Shown here: positions 42,455 to 49,284 of the stretch, piece after piece
Layout: each line of letters begins with the position of its first letter
Numbering within the stretch: the stretch's first letter is position 1
Assembly: GCF_004794515.1 (NCBI RefSeq)
Contig: NZ_SSDF01000085.1
Location: forward strand, 1 to 64,000
Length of the DNA: 64,000 nt
Direction of reading: 5' to 3'
Source of the DNA: Microbacterium sp. A20
GTDB lineage: Bacteria > Actinomycetota > Actinomycetes > Actinomycetales > Microbacteriaceae
The notes under the pieces: model-generated
The model's input: the letters and a program-made list of their open reading frames with translations, nothing else
Database searches by the model: none
What the model was told of the DNA's origin: nothing
Program-made: the position numbers and the translations under genes

Positions 42455-43345
42455 TCACCCGACGGCGCGCGCGTAGAGCTCGAGCAGGTCCGCGGTGAGC
42501 TGATGCGGAGTGGTCTCGCTGGGGCTGTGGCCAGTGGGGTAGGCGCGGAAGTCGGCATCGATGTCGTGGGCGTACCGTTCGTGGGCGGCCAGCGGCCACA
42601 GGTCGTGCGAGCCGGCGACGACCAGCTTGGGGATCGGCAGCGCCCGCACGCGGCCCCGCACGTCCGGGGCGGTCATCATGAGCCCGACGATCTCATCGAC
42701 GCTGCGTCTGCTCGTGAGCGCGAACCGGGAACGGACGAACTCGAGCCTCCGGGGCAGAACCCGGTTCTTGTTCGTCACGATCCCCCAGATCATGAGTCCG
42801 GCACCGCGACGAGGGCTTGCTATCGGGGCGATCGGGCCCAGCCACTTCATGGTCGCGAAGACGTTGCCGACGCCGGGCGGAGTGGTCAGGAGTGTCAGGG
42901 AGAGCACGAGCTCGGGGCGTCGGACGGCGACCAGCTGTGCGATCGTGCCGGCGAAGGAATAGCCCAGCAGATGAGCGGGGGTGCCGGCTTCGAGGAAGGC
43001 GATGAGGTCGCCGATGAACAGCTCGTACGTGTACGTCGTGTGCGCACCGGCGGCATGCGATTCGTACTGCCCGGCGAGGTCGAACGACTGCACGAAGAAC
43101 CCGGCATCCGCCAGGAGCGGCAGCATCAGGGCGAAGTCCTCTTTCGAACCCGTCGCGCCGGGGACCAGGACCACACGCGGATGTGTGGGATCGCCCAGCG
43201 ACACCACGGCCAGCTCGCCGCTCGGTGCGGAGAATCTTGAAGCCCTCGACCCGGGCGGCGGCACCGTCCAGTCGACGTCGCCGATCGCCGCGTCGAGCTC
43301 GGCCGGGGCGATATGCGCCCGCTCACTCCGCGAATCCGTCGACAC
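42455..43345 (-). CDS. Alpha/beta-fold hydrolase
   Basis: A 296-aa hydrolase. The fold starts at VVSLGDPTHPRVVLVPGATGSKEDF (oxyanion region). The nucleophile elbow is GYSFAG (Ser at about residue 130), the acid is likely the Asp in VAGSHDLWPL (about 250), and the base is His in YPTGHSPSETTP. There is no signal peptide. The substrate is unknown. The GTG at 43345 is leaderless behind TAGCTT. It is convergent with the glycosyltransferase gene. Confidence 0.88.
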   Translation of the reverse strand: MSTDSRSERAHIAPAELDAAIGDVDWTVPPPGSRASRFSAPSGELAVVSLGDPTHPRVVLVPGATGSKEDFALMLPLLADAGFFVQSFDLAGQYESHAAGAHTTYTYELFIGDLIAFLEAGTPAHLLGYSFAGTIAQLVAVRRPELVLSLTLLTTPPGVGNVFATMKWLGPIAPIASPRRGAGLMIWGIVTNKNRVLPRRLEFVRSRFALTSRRSVDEIVGLMMTAPDVRGRVRALPIPKLVVAGSHDLWPLAAHERYAHDIDADFRAYPTGHSPSETTPHQLTADLLELYARAVG

Positions 43346-43357
43346 GCTGAAAAGCTA
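43346..43357 (-). promoter_or_regulatory. -10 box of leaderless hydrolase gene
   Basis: On the minus strand TAGCTT (43352-43357) is six bases before the GTG, with no Shine-Dalgarno sequence. Confidence 0.45.
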
Positions 43358-43413
43358 CTCCCCGAGCCGCATCCGCGGGAGCATCACGCGCGGGCACCGT
43401 CCGGCTTAGGGGG

Positions 43414-44028
43414 TCAGCGGGACGGTGCGTTCAGCCCCGGATCCTGCTCCAGCGTCGTGCGGGCCAGCTGGCGTGCCACCTCGAACGGCGCGGCGAAGGT
43501 CTCCATGCCGACCGTGACGATGGCACCCTCGTAGAGCAGCATCAGGGCTTTCGACATCAGATCGGCGTCCGAAGCGCCGGCCTCCCGGCAGAGCTCGGCG
43601 AAGAGGTCGAGCAGCCAGGACTTCTGCCGTGCCACCTCGGGGAAGACCGGGTGGCCGTCGTGGCCGTCGCCGATCTCGGCGCGCGCGTTGATCGCGCTGC
43701 AGCCCTTGGGGCTGTTCTCGTCCGACCAGGCGATGGCCGCGTCGAACACGGCGAGCACGCGCGCGATGCCGGGCTCCGGCACGCGGGAGAGGTGTCCGGC
43801 TACGTGTTCCCGCCACCGTGCGTCGCGGTGCTGCAGGTAGGAGACGACCAGCGCCTCCTTCGACCCGAACCGGTCATACAGCGTCTTCTTGGTGACGCCT
43901 GCCGCCTCGGCGATCGTGTCGACGCCCACCGCGTGGATGCCGCGCTCGTAGAAGAGCAGTGACGCGGCGTCGAGCACGCGGGCGGCGCCGGGCGTGAGGG
44001 GAGCGAGCTCGGGAACGGGGGTGGCCAT
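43414..44028 (-). CDS. TetR/AcrR family transcriptional regulator
   Basis: A 204-aa repressor. The HTH (about residues 15-60) reads ASLLFYERGIHAVGVDTIAEAAGVTKKTLYDRFGSKEALVVSYL. The C-terminal part contains WSDENSPKGCSAINARAEIGD, typical of the subfamily with a conserved Cys that regulates multidrug or quinone efflux. The ATG at 44028 precedes the HTH; the longer frame crosses the promoter. It is divergent from an EamA transporter, with two TATACC-type palindromes between. Confidence 0.9.
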   Translation of the reverse strand: MATPVPELAPLTPGAARVLDAASLLFYERGIHAVGVDTIAEAAGVTKKTLYDRFGSKEALVVSYLQHRDARWREHVAGHLSRVPEPGIARVLAVFDAAIAWSDENSPKGCSAINARAEIGDGHDGHPVFPEVARQKSWLLDLFAELCREAGASDADLMSKALMLLYEGAIVTVGMETFAAPFEVARQLARTTLEQDPGLNAPSR

Positions 44029-44037
44029 GACAACGAG

Positions 44038-44084
44038 TATACCAACCTGTATAGTCACAGAAATGGGTATACAGGTCGGTATAG
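44038..44084. promoter_or_regulatory. Inverted TetR operators and leaderless EamA promoter
   Basis: TATACC-AACC-TGTATAG (44038-44054) and TATACAGGTCGGTATAG (44068-44084) are inverted copies 30 bp apart, and each is also partly self-complementary. TATAGT (44050-44055) is the -10 of the EamA gene, seven bases before its ATG, so the left operator covers it. The right one lies in the first codons. The TetR protein at 43414 is the likely ligand. Confidence 0.75.
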
Positions 44085-45058
44085 TTCGTGTCGGGGTGAC
44101 GGTCGCGGCATCCGTGGCCTTCGTCGTCACCTGGAGCTCCGGCTTCCTCGTCCCGGCGATGGTGCCGATCGATGTCTCGCCCCTCGCTCTGCTGGTGTGG
44201 CGATTCGTCCCGCTGGCCGTGATCCTGCTCGCAGTGGTCGGATTCACCGGGGCTGGGCGTGGCGTCACGCGCGGCGACGTGGGGCGTCAGGCCGTCATCG
44301 GACTCTTCGCCCAGTTCGGATACTGCACGGCCGTGTACGCGGCCATCGCCTCGGGTGTCGCCACCGGCACCACGGCGCTGATCGACGCCGTGCAGCCGCT
44401 CGTCATCGCCGTCCTCGTCGGCCCGTTGCTCGGACTGCGCGTGCGCGGGGCGCAATGGGCCGGGCTCCTGATCGGTGCCGGGGGAGTGCTGCTGGTGGTG
44501 CGCTCGCAGCTCGACGACTCGACCGCGCACCCCGTCGCCTACGTCTGGCCCGCCCTGGCGATGGCCAGCCTGATCGTCGGAACGTTCCTCCAGCGCCGTT
44601 CGGAACCGCGGACCGGCACGCTCGTGACGCTCACCATCCACGTGACCGTGACAGCTCTGGCCCTCGTGCCGGTCGCCGCAGTCTTCGGGGCGCTCGTGCC
44701 GCCGGCATCCGCGTCATTCTGGGTGGCTGTCGGGTTCGCGGCGGTGTTTCCGACGCTCGCGGCCTACGGGCTCTATTGGTGGCTGCTGCGCCGGGTGGGC
44801 ATCACCGCGCTGAATGCCTTGCTCTTCCTGATCGCCCCGACGACAGCGCTGGCCGGCGCGCTCCTGCTGGGGGAGCCGCTCACGGTCCTGACTCTGCTCG
44901 GCTTCGCGCTGTGCGCGGGCGGTGTGGCTGCGGTGCTCGTGAGTGAGACGCGCGCCTCACGCTCGACGGCGAGCCGTGTTCGATCGGGGCTTCGATCCGG
45001 ATCTGCCATGCCCGCCGCGGAGCCCGCGTGCGCAACTCCTCAGAATCGTCGGGGGTAG
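44063..45058 (+). CDS. EamA/DMT family transporter
   Basis: A 331-aa membrane protein with ten helices in two EamA repeats (about residues 5-140 and 152-295). FVVTWSSGFLVPAMVP and FPTLAAYGLYWWLLRRVG are typical. Members export metabolites or drugs. About 30 residues after the last helix are Ser/Arg/Ala-rich, and their DNA runs into the repeat arm at 45023, suggesting the original stop was lost into the repeat. Leaderless ATG at 44063. It is controlled by the divergent TetR. Confidence 0.88.
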   Translation: MGIQVGIVRVGVTVAASVAFVVTWSSGFLVPAMVPIDVSPLALLVWRFVPLAVILLAVVGFTGAGRGVTRGDVGRQAVIGLFAQFGYCTAVYAAIASGVATGTTALIDAVQPLVIAVLVGPLLGLRVRGAQWAGLLIGAGGVLLVVRSQLDDSTAHPVAYVWPALAMASLIVGTFLQRRSEPRTGTLVTLTIHVTVTALALVPVAAVFGALVPPASASFWVAVGFAAVFPTLAAYGLYWWLLRRVGITALNALLFLIAPTTALAGALLLGEPLTVLTLLGFALCAGGVAAVLVSETRASRSTASRVRSGLRSGSAMPAAEPACATPQNRRG

Positions 45059-45116
45059 ACCCGATCCGGGGGCCTGCGGCGCGAAATCGCGTGATTCTTG
45101 AGGAGTTGTGCACGGG
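45023..45116. repeat. Large inverted repeat (REP-like) at the end of the EamA gene
   Basis: The left arm includes GCGCAACTCCTCAGAATC (45030-45047). The right arm includes GATTCTTGAGGAGTTGTGC (45092-45110), complementary apart from one bulge and one mismatch; CG-rich ends extend the stem to about 22 bp. The loop is 44 bases. It lies between EamA and the drug exporter and could terminate transcription. The shape and the GCACAACT-type core suggest a repetitive extragenic element. Confidence 0.7.
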
Positions 45117-45135
45117 GCGCCGGGCCACCCCCGTC

Positions 45136-45170
45136 CGATAGTTGCGCTTTCGCAACTATCGGAGTATGGT
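45136..45170 (+). promoter_or_regulatory. Perfect palindromic MarR operator and promoter of the DHA2 exporter
   Basis: The arms CGATAGTTGCG and CGCAACTATCG (45136-45146 and 45151-45161) are exact complements around CTTT. They overlap a promoter with -35 TTGCGC (45142-45147), 17 bp and -10 TATGGT (45165-45170). A repressor bound here would block the exporter operon. The MarR genes at 46927 and 47436 are candidates. Confidence 0.75.
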
Positions 45171-45209
45171 TGACCTCGATCAACTTTCTACGCAGGAGCG
45201 TCAAACCAA

Positions 45210-46925
45210 GTGACAAACACCCCATCCTCAGCACCCGAAGCCACCCGCTCGGCCCGCGAGGTCTTCACCGCGATCTCCGGTCTCGTCGTCGGCATGTTCG
45301 TCGCCGTGCTCTCGGGCACCGTCGTGTCGACCTCGATGCCGGTCATCATCGCCGACCTCGGCGGCACCCAGTCCCAGTACACCTGGGTCATCACCGCGAG
45401 CCTTCTGGCCACCGCCGTCTCCACCCCGATCTGGGGCAAGCTCGCCGACCTGGTCGACCGCAAGGTGCTCGTCCAGATCTCCCTCATCCTCTTCACGGTC
45501 GGCACCGTGATCGCCGGCTTCTCGACCGACACGAACATGCTCATCGCGGTCCGCGTCATCCAGGGCATCGGCGTCGGCGGCCTGATGTCGCTCGTCATGA
45601 TCGCCGTGGCCCTCATCATCTCCCCGCGTGAGCGCGGCAAGTACATGGGCGTCGTCGGCGGCATCATGGCCCTCGGCACCATCGGCGGCCCGCTGCTCGG
45701 CGGCCTCCTCACCGATGTGTGGGGCTGGCGCTCCAACTTCTTCGTCGGCGTGCCGTTCGCGATCCTCGCCCTCGTGCTGCTGCAGTTCACCCTGCACCTT
45801 CCCAAGCCCCAGCGTGACAGCAAGGTCTCGATCGACTACTTCGGCATCGTGCTGCTCGCGGTCGGCGTCTCGACCCTGCTCATCTGGGTCTCGATGGGCG
45901 GCAGCCAGTTCGACTGGGACTCCTCGACGAGCATCATGCTCGCCGTGATCGCCGGAGTCGCGATCGCCGCCTTCATCACGGTCGAGTTCTTCGTCAAGGA
46001 ACCGATCGTGCCGATGTCGCTGTTCCGCAACCGCACCTTCACGCTGTCGGTCATCGCCTCGATCGCCATCGGCGTCTCGATGTTCGCCACCTCGGTGTTC
46101 CTCGCGCAGTACTTCCAGCTAGCCCGTGGCGCCACGCCCACCGAGTCCGGCCTCATGACCATCCCGATGATCATCGGCCAGATGGGCGCGTCGATCATCA
46201 TCGGCCAGCTCGTGAGCCGCTTCGGCAAGTGGAAGGGCTGGATGCTGACCGGCTCGATCCTCGCCACCATCGGCGTCAGCCTGATGGCCACCCTGCGCTA
46301 CGACACCCCGTTCCCGCTGGTCGCCGTCTACATGTTCATCCTCGGTGCGGGTCTCGGCATGGTCATGCAGAACCTCACGCTCATCGTGCAGAACGACACC
46401 GCTCCGCAGCAGCTGGGCGCCGCGTCGTCGAACGTGAACTTCTTCCGCACGATCGCCGGCACCATCGGCGTCACCGTGATGGGCGCGATGCTGTCGACCA
46501 GCGTCGCGTCGTACATCACCGACTCGCTCGACGGCTTCACACCGACGACGCCCGCCGAGGTCGAGGCGCTCAAGCACCTCGCCTCGGGTGATGTGCCGAA
46601 GGTCGGTCAGCTGCCCGACACGATCCGCACGATCGTCGAGGGCGCGTACGGGCACGGCATCGCCGATTCGTTCATCATCGCCATCCCGCTCGCGGTGATC
46701 GCCATCATCGCGATCGCGTTCATCAAGAACAAGCCGCTGTCGACGAAGAATGCCGCCGAGCAGATGCTCGAGCAGGCGGAGGAGTCGATGATCGAGGTCT
46801 CCGAGGCCGAGGTCGGCGCGTCGCTCTCCACCGGGGCCATCCGGCTCGGGGGTGCGGAGTCCGCCTCTCCCGCGACCGGTTCGGTGCGCGTTCTCGAACG
46901 CGAAGATCGGGACCAGGAGCGCTGA
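45210..46925 (+). CDS. DHA2/EmrB-QacA family MFS drug exporter
   Basis: A 571-aa, 14-helix major facilitator. It has motif C-like GTVVSTSMPVIIADLGG near helix 1, WVITASLLATAVSTPIWGKLADLVDRK (motif A at about 60-80), and FFRTIAGTIGVTVMGAM. A long hydrophilic C-terminal tail (about 515-571) is Glu/Ser-rich. The family exports drugs with protons. The GTG start lies behind AGGAG. It forms an operon with the MarR gene one base after its stop, a standard efflux and sensor pair. Confidence 0.92.
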   Translation: MTNTPSSAPEATRSAREVFTAISGLVVGMFVAVLSGTVVSTSMPVIIADLGGTQSQYTWVITASLLATAVSTPIWGKLADLVDRKVLVQISLILFTVGTVIAGFSTDTNMLIAVRVIQGIGVGGLMSLVMIAVALIISPRERGKYMGVVGGIMALGTIGGPLLGGLLTDVWGWRSNFFVGVPFAILALVLLQFTLHLPKPQRDSKVSIDYFGIVLLAVGVSTLLIWVSMGGSQFDWDSSTSIMLAVIAGVAIAAFITVEFFVKEPIVPMSLFRNRTFTLSVIASIAIGVSMFATSVFLAQYFQLARGATPTESGLMTIPMIIGQMGASIIIGQLVSRFGKWKGWMLTGSILATIGVSLMATLRYDTPFPLVAVYMFILGAGLGMVMQNLTLIVQNDTAPQQLGAASSNVNFFRTIAGTIGVTVMGAMLSTSVASYITDSLDGFTPTTPAEVEALKHLASGDVPKVGQLPDTIRTIVEGAYGHGIADSFIIAIPLAVIAIIAIAFIKNKPLSTKNAAEQMLEQAEESMIEVSEAEVGASLSTGAIRLGGAESASPATGSVRVLEREDRDQER

Positions 46926-46926
46926 G

Positions 46927-47382
46927 ATGCTCGCCCCCGAAGCGGTCGCGTCAACGGATGTCGACAGCGCGCTCGGCGACCTCCAGGCGCACCTGAACCT
47001 CATCTTCGCGAGGACCAGGTCGCTCTGGAAGGAGTCTGCAGCTCGGGTGCACCCCGAGCTGCAGGTGGCCGGGTACAAGCTGCTGACGTTCATCGCCCGG
47101 GCGGGCACCGCGAACGCGCACGAGCTGGCCGAGCGGTTCGAGATGGACAAGTCGGTCATCAGTCGCCAGGTGCGGATGCTGGAAGAGGCGGAGCTTCTCG
47201 AGTCCCGGCCGGACGAGCGGGACGGGCGGCTGCGGGTGCTGAGCGCGACGCCGTCGGCTTGTGCCGCGCTCGCCGAGGTCCGCCGTGAGTACGGCACCCG
47301 CTTGCAGGCAGTGGTCGACGAGCTGACCCCCGAGGAGATCCAGGCGGCGTCCAAGGCGTTCCGGCTGCTCGCAGAGGTCTGA
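46927..47382 (+). CDS. MarR family regulator (exporter-linked copy)
   Basis: A 151-aa winged-helix protein. Its core is HPELQVAGYKLLTFIARAG, then ANAHELAERFEMDKSVISRQVRMLEEAELLESRPDERDGR (HTH and wing). It starts one base after the exporter stop, behind AGGAG. It probably represses the exporter operon through the palindrome at 45136. It is clearly paralogous to the next gene. Confidence 0.9.
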   Translation: MLAPEAVASTDVDSALGDLQAHLNLIFARTRSLWKESAARVHPELQVAGYKLLTFIARAGTANAHELAERFEMDKSVISRQVRMLEEAELLESRPDERDGRLRVLSATPSACAALAEVRREYGTRLQAVVDELTPEEIQAASKAFRLLAEV

Positions 47383-47384
47383 GT

Positions 47385-47418
47385 GAAGCCCCGTTGTCGC
47401 CAACGACAGCGGGGCTTC
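47385..47418 (+). terminator. Hairpin terminator after the exporter-MarR operon
   Basis: GAAGCCCC pairs with GGGGCTTC, with inner TGTCG/CGACA pairing around a CCAA loop and a GT/GC mismatch between. It lies two bases after the stop of the first MarR gene. Confidence 0.75.
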
Positions 47419-47422
47419 GCCG

Positions 47423-47435
47423 TACACTGGCGAGC
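47423..47435 (+). promoter_or_regulatory. -10 box of leaderless MarR gene
   Basis: TACACT (47423-47428) is seven bases before the ATG, just after the preceding terminator. Confidence 0.5.
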
Positions 47436-47933
47436 ATGAGCGCCTCTCCCGACGCCCCCGCCGACACCCCCGCATCACCCTCTGACGAGGATCTTCTGGG
47501 CGGAGCGGACCTCGATCAGGCCGTCACCAGAGTCGAGCAGGAACTCGGTCGACTCTTCGCCCGCATCCGCATCAGCTGGCGTGAGGCCGCAGCGACCGTG
47601 CATCCCGATCTCCAGCCGCTCGGATACCAGGTGCTCACGTCCATCGCGACGGGCAAGGCGACATCGGCCGGCGCGATCATCGAGCACCTGCAGACCGACA
47701 AGTCGGCGGTGAGTCGTCAGGTGCGCCAGCTCGAGCAGCTCGGACTCGTCGAGAGTGTGCACGATCCGGAGGACCGCCGCGCGCGTGTGCTCGTCGCGAC
47801 CGACCTGGCGCAGGAGCGGATCGCCGTCGCCCGCTCCCGCTACGAGGGGCGCATCGGCGAGCGGTTGCGCAAGTGGACGGCCGCCGACCTCGACCACTTC
47901 GCCGAACTTCTGTCCGCACTCGGCGGCAACTGA
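47436..47933 (+). CDS. MarR family regulator (second tandem copy)
   Basis: A 165-aa paralogue of the preceding gene. The pattern HPDLQPLGYQVLTSIATGKATSAGAIIEHLQTDKSAVSRQVRQLEQLGLVES aligns throughout with HPELQVAGYKLL through LEEAELLES of the first copy. A Pro/Ala/Asp-rich N-terminal extension of about 25 residues is extra. It has its own leaderless promoter, so it can be expressed apart from the exporter. The target is unknown; the shared recognition helix (SxxSRQVR) suggests it could bind similar DNA. Confidence 0.88.
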   Translation: MSASPDAPADTPASPSDEDLLGGADLDQAVTRVEQELGRLFARIRISWREAAATVHPDLQPLGYQVLTSIATGKATSAGAIIEHLQTDKSAVSRQVRQLEQLGLVESVHDPEDRRARVLVATDLAQERIAVARSRYEGRIGERLRKWTAADLDHFAELLSALGGN

Positions 47934-47966
47934 GTCCCGGGAGTCTCAACCCTCCCGCCGCACATC

Positions 47967-48038
47967 TTCCCTGAGCACAACTTCTTCCCTGAGCACAACT
48001 TCTTCCCTGAGCACAACTTCTTCCCTGAGCACAACTTC
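47967..48038. repeat. Four perfect 18-bp tandem repeats
   Basis: TTCCCTGAGCACAACTTC occurs four times without a base change or spacer at 47967, 47985, 48003 and 48021. It lies between the second MarR gene and the Old Yellow Enzyme gene, outside any credible gene. Confidence 0.95.
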
Positions 48039-48114
48039 GGAGATCGGGGCGGACACGCCGTCGGCCCGGCGGATTGAGCGGCGCGGCGGCCGCGGAATCC
48101 GAAGTTGTGCTCAG
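48025..48114. repeat. Inverted copy closing the tandem array into a stem-loop
   Basis: CTGAGCACAACTTCGGA (48025-48041, the end of the fourth repeat) is exactly complementary to 48098-48114, a 17-bp perfect stem with a 56-base GC-rich loop. Any of the other three repeats could pair with 14 bases of the same arm. The 257-bp gap between 47934 and 48191 holds only this structure and the weak TACCTC before the next gene. Confidence 0.88.
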
Positions 48115-48191
48115 CAAGGGCGCGGCCGAGCATCGCGGTCGGGCGGCGGGGCGGGGGAATACCCCGACCGGTCCGCGCCTTACCTCCCACT

Positions 48192-49280
48192 GTGACTCTT
48201 TTCGAACCGGCCGTCTTCGGCGCCCTGCAGCTGTCCAATCGCGTCGTCATGGCGCCGCTCACCCGCACCCGCGCGGACGACGACGGGGTGCCTACCGAGG
48301 TGATGGTGGAGTACTACCGGCAGCGTGCGGGTCAGGGCCTCATCATCTCCGAGGGCACGTGGCCGGCGGCCGAAGGCAAGTCGTACGCGGGGCAGCCGGG
48401 CATCGTCACGCCCGCGCAGATCGACGGGTGGCGGCCCGTCGCCGACGCGGTCCACGAGGCGGGCGGCACGATCGTCATGCAGCTGATGCACGGTGGGCGA
48501 GTAGGGCACCCGGAGATCTCGGGGCAGCCTCGTGTGGTCGCCCCGAGCGCGCTCGCCGCACCCGGTCAGACCCACACGCCCGTGGGCAAGGCCGACCTGC
48601 CGGTTGCTCACGCCCTCACCCTCGACGAGATCCCCGAGGTCGTCGAGCAGTTCGCGCAGGCCGCACGCAACGCGATCGCCGCCGGCTTCGACGGTGTCGA
48701 GGTGCACGGAGCCAACGGCTACCTGGTGCACGAGTTCCTCTCGCCGGTGTCGAACATCCGCGACGACCGGTACGGCGGGTCGCCCGACAACCGCGCCCGC
48801 TTCGCGATCGAGGTCACGGCCGCCGTCGCCGCCGCGGTGGGAGCCGACCGCACCGGCATCAGGCTGTCGCCGCAGCACAACATCCAGGGTGTGCTCGAAG
48901 AGGACGACGCAGACGTCCACGCGACCTACGCCGCCATCGCCCGGGGTCTCGCCCCGCTCGGCCTCGCCTTCATCGATGTGCTCAGCGCCGCACCGACGAG
49001 CGAGCTCGTGCAGCACATCCGGCGCACGGCGGGCGCACCGCTGATCATCAACACGGGCTTCGGTGTCGTCACCACGCGGGAGGATGCCGAAGCGCTGGTC
49101 GCCGACGGGTGGGCGGATGCCGTTGCGGCAGGACGCCCCGTGATCGCCAACCCCGACCTGGTCGAGCGGTGGCGGGAGGGGGCCGAGCTCAACGACCCGC
49201 GCCCGCAGCTGTTCTACGGTCGCACGGCAGAGGGGTACACCGACTACCCGTCGCTGGAGGGCGTGCGCGCCGGGGTCTGA
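48192..49280 (+). CDS. Old Yellow Enzyme family alkene reductase
   Basis: A 362-aa FMN-dependent TIM-barrel protein that reduces activated C=C bonds with NADPH. It starts LFEPAVFGALQLSNRVVMAPLTRTRA. The substrate-binding residues are in MQLMHGGRVGH (a His-x-x-Arg variant), the catalytic Tyr in GANGYLVHEFLSP, then RDDRYGGSPDNRARF. The phosphate loop is NTGFGVVTTREDAEA. The GTG at 48192 fits the domain start. No SD sequence is present, and the weak TACCTC lies five bases upstream. Homologues detoxify enones or nitro compounds. Confidence 0.92.
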   Translation: MTLFEPAVFGALQLSNRVVMAPLTRTRADDDGVPTEVMVEYYRQRAGQGLIISEGTWPAAEGKSYAGQPGIVTPAQIDGWRPVADAVHEAGGTIVMQLMHGGRVGHPEISGQPRVVAPSALAAPGQTHTPVGKADLPVAHALTLDEIPEVVEQFAQAARNAIAAGFDGVEVHGANGYLVHEFLSPVSNIRDDRYGGSPDNRARFAIEVTAAVAAAVGADRTGIRLSPQHNIQGVLEEDDADVHATYAAIARGLAPLGLAFIDVLSAAPTSELVQHIRRTAGAPLIINTGFGVVTTREDAEALVADGWADAVAAGRPVIANPDLVERWREGAELNDPRPQLFYGRTAEGYTDYPSLEGVRAGV

Positions 49281-49284
49281 GGGC

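Noticed and set aside
45136..45161. Terminator hairpin of the EamA gene
   Set aside because: It overlaps a 17-bp-spaced promoter just before a MarR-linked exporter operon and has no T-run, so an operator is the better reading.
47967..48038. CRISPR array
   Set aside because: The repeats abut with no spacers, and no cas genes are near.
47934..48191. Protein-coding frames reading SLSTT or GKKLCS repeats
   Set aside because: The periodic peptides are translations of the 18-bp tandem DNA repeat; there is no RBS or start context.
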